Positions 63,075-64,000 of a DNA stretch of 64,000 bases are shown here, in pieces. This stretch comes from Streptomyces xanthophaeus (GTDB lineage Bacteria > Actinomycetota > Actinomycetes > Streptomycetales > Streptomycetaceae). Position 1 is the first letter of the stretch. Each line of letters begins with the position of its first letter. The notes beneath the pieces are model-generated. The model saw only the letters and a list, made by a program, of their open reading frames with translations, had not been told where the DNA came from and ran no database searches. The stretch lies in assembly GCF_030440515.1 (NCBI RefSeq), contig NZ_CP076543.1, positions 4,499,501-4,563,500 on the forward strand, read 5' to 3'. Made by a program: the position numbers and the translations under genes.

Positions 63075-63434
63075 TCAGAGGCCGGTGCCGAAGCCCGTGG
63101 CCCCGCGGTCCTCCTCCACGGACTCGACGTCCGGCATCGCGCGCAGGGCCTCGACCTGCTCGGGGCTGAGCCGGGCGGCGAAGCCGTGCAGGACGGTGCG
63201 GTAGACGTGGACCGGGGTGGCGCCGACCCGCCGGGCCACCTCGGCCGGGTCGGCGTCCCCCCGCACGGTGACGATGTACGTGGCGTGCTCGGCGGTGGGG
63301 GCCGCGTGCGGTACGGGTTCCTGCACGTCCGCGGCGGCCGCCGACACGGGCCGGGCGGCGACGGCGGCCACTACGGCGACGGCGGCCAGCACGGCGGCGG
63401 CCACGGGCAGGGCTCGGCTCAGACGGATGCGCAT
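63075..63434 (-). CDS. Stand-alone secreted I9 inhibitor, copy 2
   Basis: The 119-residue paralogue of the protein at 61130-61501 has the same start (MRIRLSRALPV), an Ala-rich signal peptide (about 1-34) and an I9 domain with TYIVTVRGDADPAEVARRVG, YRTVLHGFAARLSPEQVEALR and VESVEED. It ends 10 nt after the convergent subtilase stop. Divergent from the second, window-cut subtilase. Most differences from copy 1 are conservative, which suggests a fairly recent duplication. Confidence 0.85.
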   Translation of the reverse strand: MRIRLSRALPVAAAVLAAVAVVAAVAARPVSAAAADVQEPVPHAAPTAEHATYIVTVRGDADPAEVARRVGATPVHVYRTVLHGFAARLSPEQVEALRAMPDVESVEEDRGATGFGTGL

Positions 63435-63799
63435 GGCCCGACGCCATCACGCGCGGCAGGGCCGGTCAACGACGCCGGTGGGTGTGGCGGGTGCACGCCG
63501 GCCACCGGCCGCACGCTCCCTGATCCGGGGGTCGGACGTACGGGTGAATCTCGCACGGGTTTCCGCACCCGGGGCGAAGCTGCCCACAGCCCCTGCGGCA
63601 CAGGGGAATAACCCTTTCTGCAGCGTGTCCGGCACGGCATGTCGACGTGGCGAACGGACGATCCGCCAGGTGGCGGCGATGGTTCAAGTCGCGCCGGGAG
63701 GGTGCCCGATGTAGAGGAGGGCCGCACCCGCGGAGGACTCCAGATCGCGGGGGCGGCTCCCCCATGCCGATGTACCACGCACTTCAGGGAGTTCCCTTC
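63435..63799. other. Divergent promoter region of inhibitor/subtilase cassette 2
   Basis: 365 bp, no gene. Shares short conserved islands with 61502-61870, spaced about the same, including TAACCCTTTCTGCA and the GGCGGCTCCCCCATGCC just before the subtilase leader. Confidence 0.6.
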
Positions 63800-64000
63800 A
63801 TGCGTCAGCTCGCAGCCCTGACCGCCGCCGCCCTCCTGGCACTGACCCCCGTCGCGGCCGGCGCGGCTTCCGCCGACACCCCGGAGCCGACCCCGGCGCC
63901 GCTGCTCACGTCCGCGGACGCCATCCCGGGCAGCTACATCGTCACCCTCGACAAGAACGTCGCCCCGGCGGCGTTCGCGAAGAAGCTGGGCCTGGCGGCG
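63800..64000 (+). CDS. Second S8 subtilase, N-terminal part, cut by window end
   Basis: Only 67 residues are visible. A signal peptide (MRQLAALTAAALLALTPVAA) is followed by the start of an I9 propeptide (SYIVTLDKNVAPAAFAKKLG). It matches the first subtilase in plan and in TPEPTPAPL before the propeptide, and has the same leader GGGAGTTCC before the ATG. The catalytic domain lies outside the window, so activity cannot be judged. Confidence 0.88.
   Translation, partial: MRQLAALTAAALLALTPVAAGAASADTPEPTPAPLLTSADAIPGSYIVTLDKNVAPAAFAKKLGLAA

Overview
The window is about 72% G+C and reads as a piece of a Streptomyces chromosome core. The evidence is codon usage, many leaderless genes, mycothiol (mshA) and trehalose genes, CarD, PhoU/PhoRP, a CdgB-like diguanylate cyclase and an N-acetylglucosamine regulon. 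Gene order resembles, from memory, the mshA-phoRP-cysS-nagKA-otsA-groEL part of model streptomycetes. I see no prophage, integrase, complete insertion sequence or CRISPR array.

Layout. 1-11.6 kb: a truncated PP2C phosphatase, an NlpC/P60 hydrolase, mshA, small conserved genes, an MFS exporter, gpmA, a TetR-controlled DUF2867 gene, a Cys-rich microprotein and phoU. 11.7-19.8 kb: phoR-phoP, a lipoprotein, carD, ispD-ispF, cysS and rlmB. 19.9-24.4 kb: a DoxX-family membrane protein, a nucleotidyltransferase, the shared sugar-ABC ATPase msiK and tRNA-Thr(TGT). 24.5-31.3 kb: accessory genes: a beta-helix protein with a small partner, a flavin oxidase, a phosphotransferase, a quinone-oxidoreductase-like enzyme and a pentapeptide-repeat protein. 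31.4-39.6 kb: a GH26-like hydrolase, a SenS/SenR/HbpS-like haem/redox system, an M1 peptidase, terD, arfB and a flavin reductase. 39.9-47.4 kb: a cdgB-like gene, a CBM-type surface protein, a PfkB kinase, nagK-nagA and a divergent sugar-binding lipoprotein. 47.4-57.9 kb: otsB/otsA, gpgS, SAM-riboswitch thrC, a cysO-like gene, a cold-shock gene, CIRCE-groEL, two paralogues and trpF. 57.9-64 kb: an SDR, a beta-propeller membrane protein and a tandem duplication of a divergent inhibitor/subtilase cassette cut by the window end.

How parts work together. msiK, nagK-nagA and the sugar-binding lipoprotein each carry a DasR-like operator, so GlcNAc/chitin-derived sugar use is probably one regulon. 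PhoU/PhoR/PhoP share a divergent promoter with PHO-box-like repeats. The NarL-type pair next to an HbpS homologue looks like an extracellular haem/redox sensing module. Many genes have a TAnnnT -10 element 6-7 nt before the start codon, consistent with leaderless transcripts.

The best candidates for something new are: (1) the beta-helix protein and its overlapping small partner, which share a 27-residue motif at facing ends like adjacent-gene amyloid-signalling pairs; (2) the duplicated cassette of a stand-alone I9 inhibitor divergent from a subtilase; and (3) two near-identical, nested palindromic repeats of about 0.36 and 0.38 kb, 30 kb apart.
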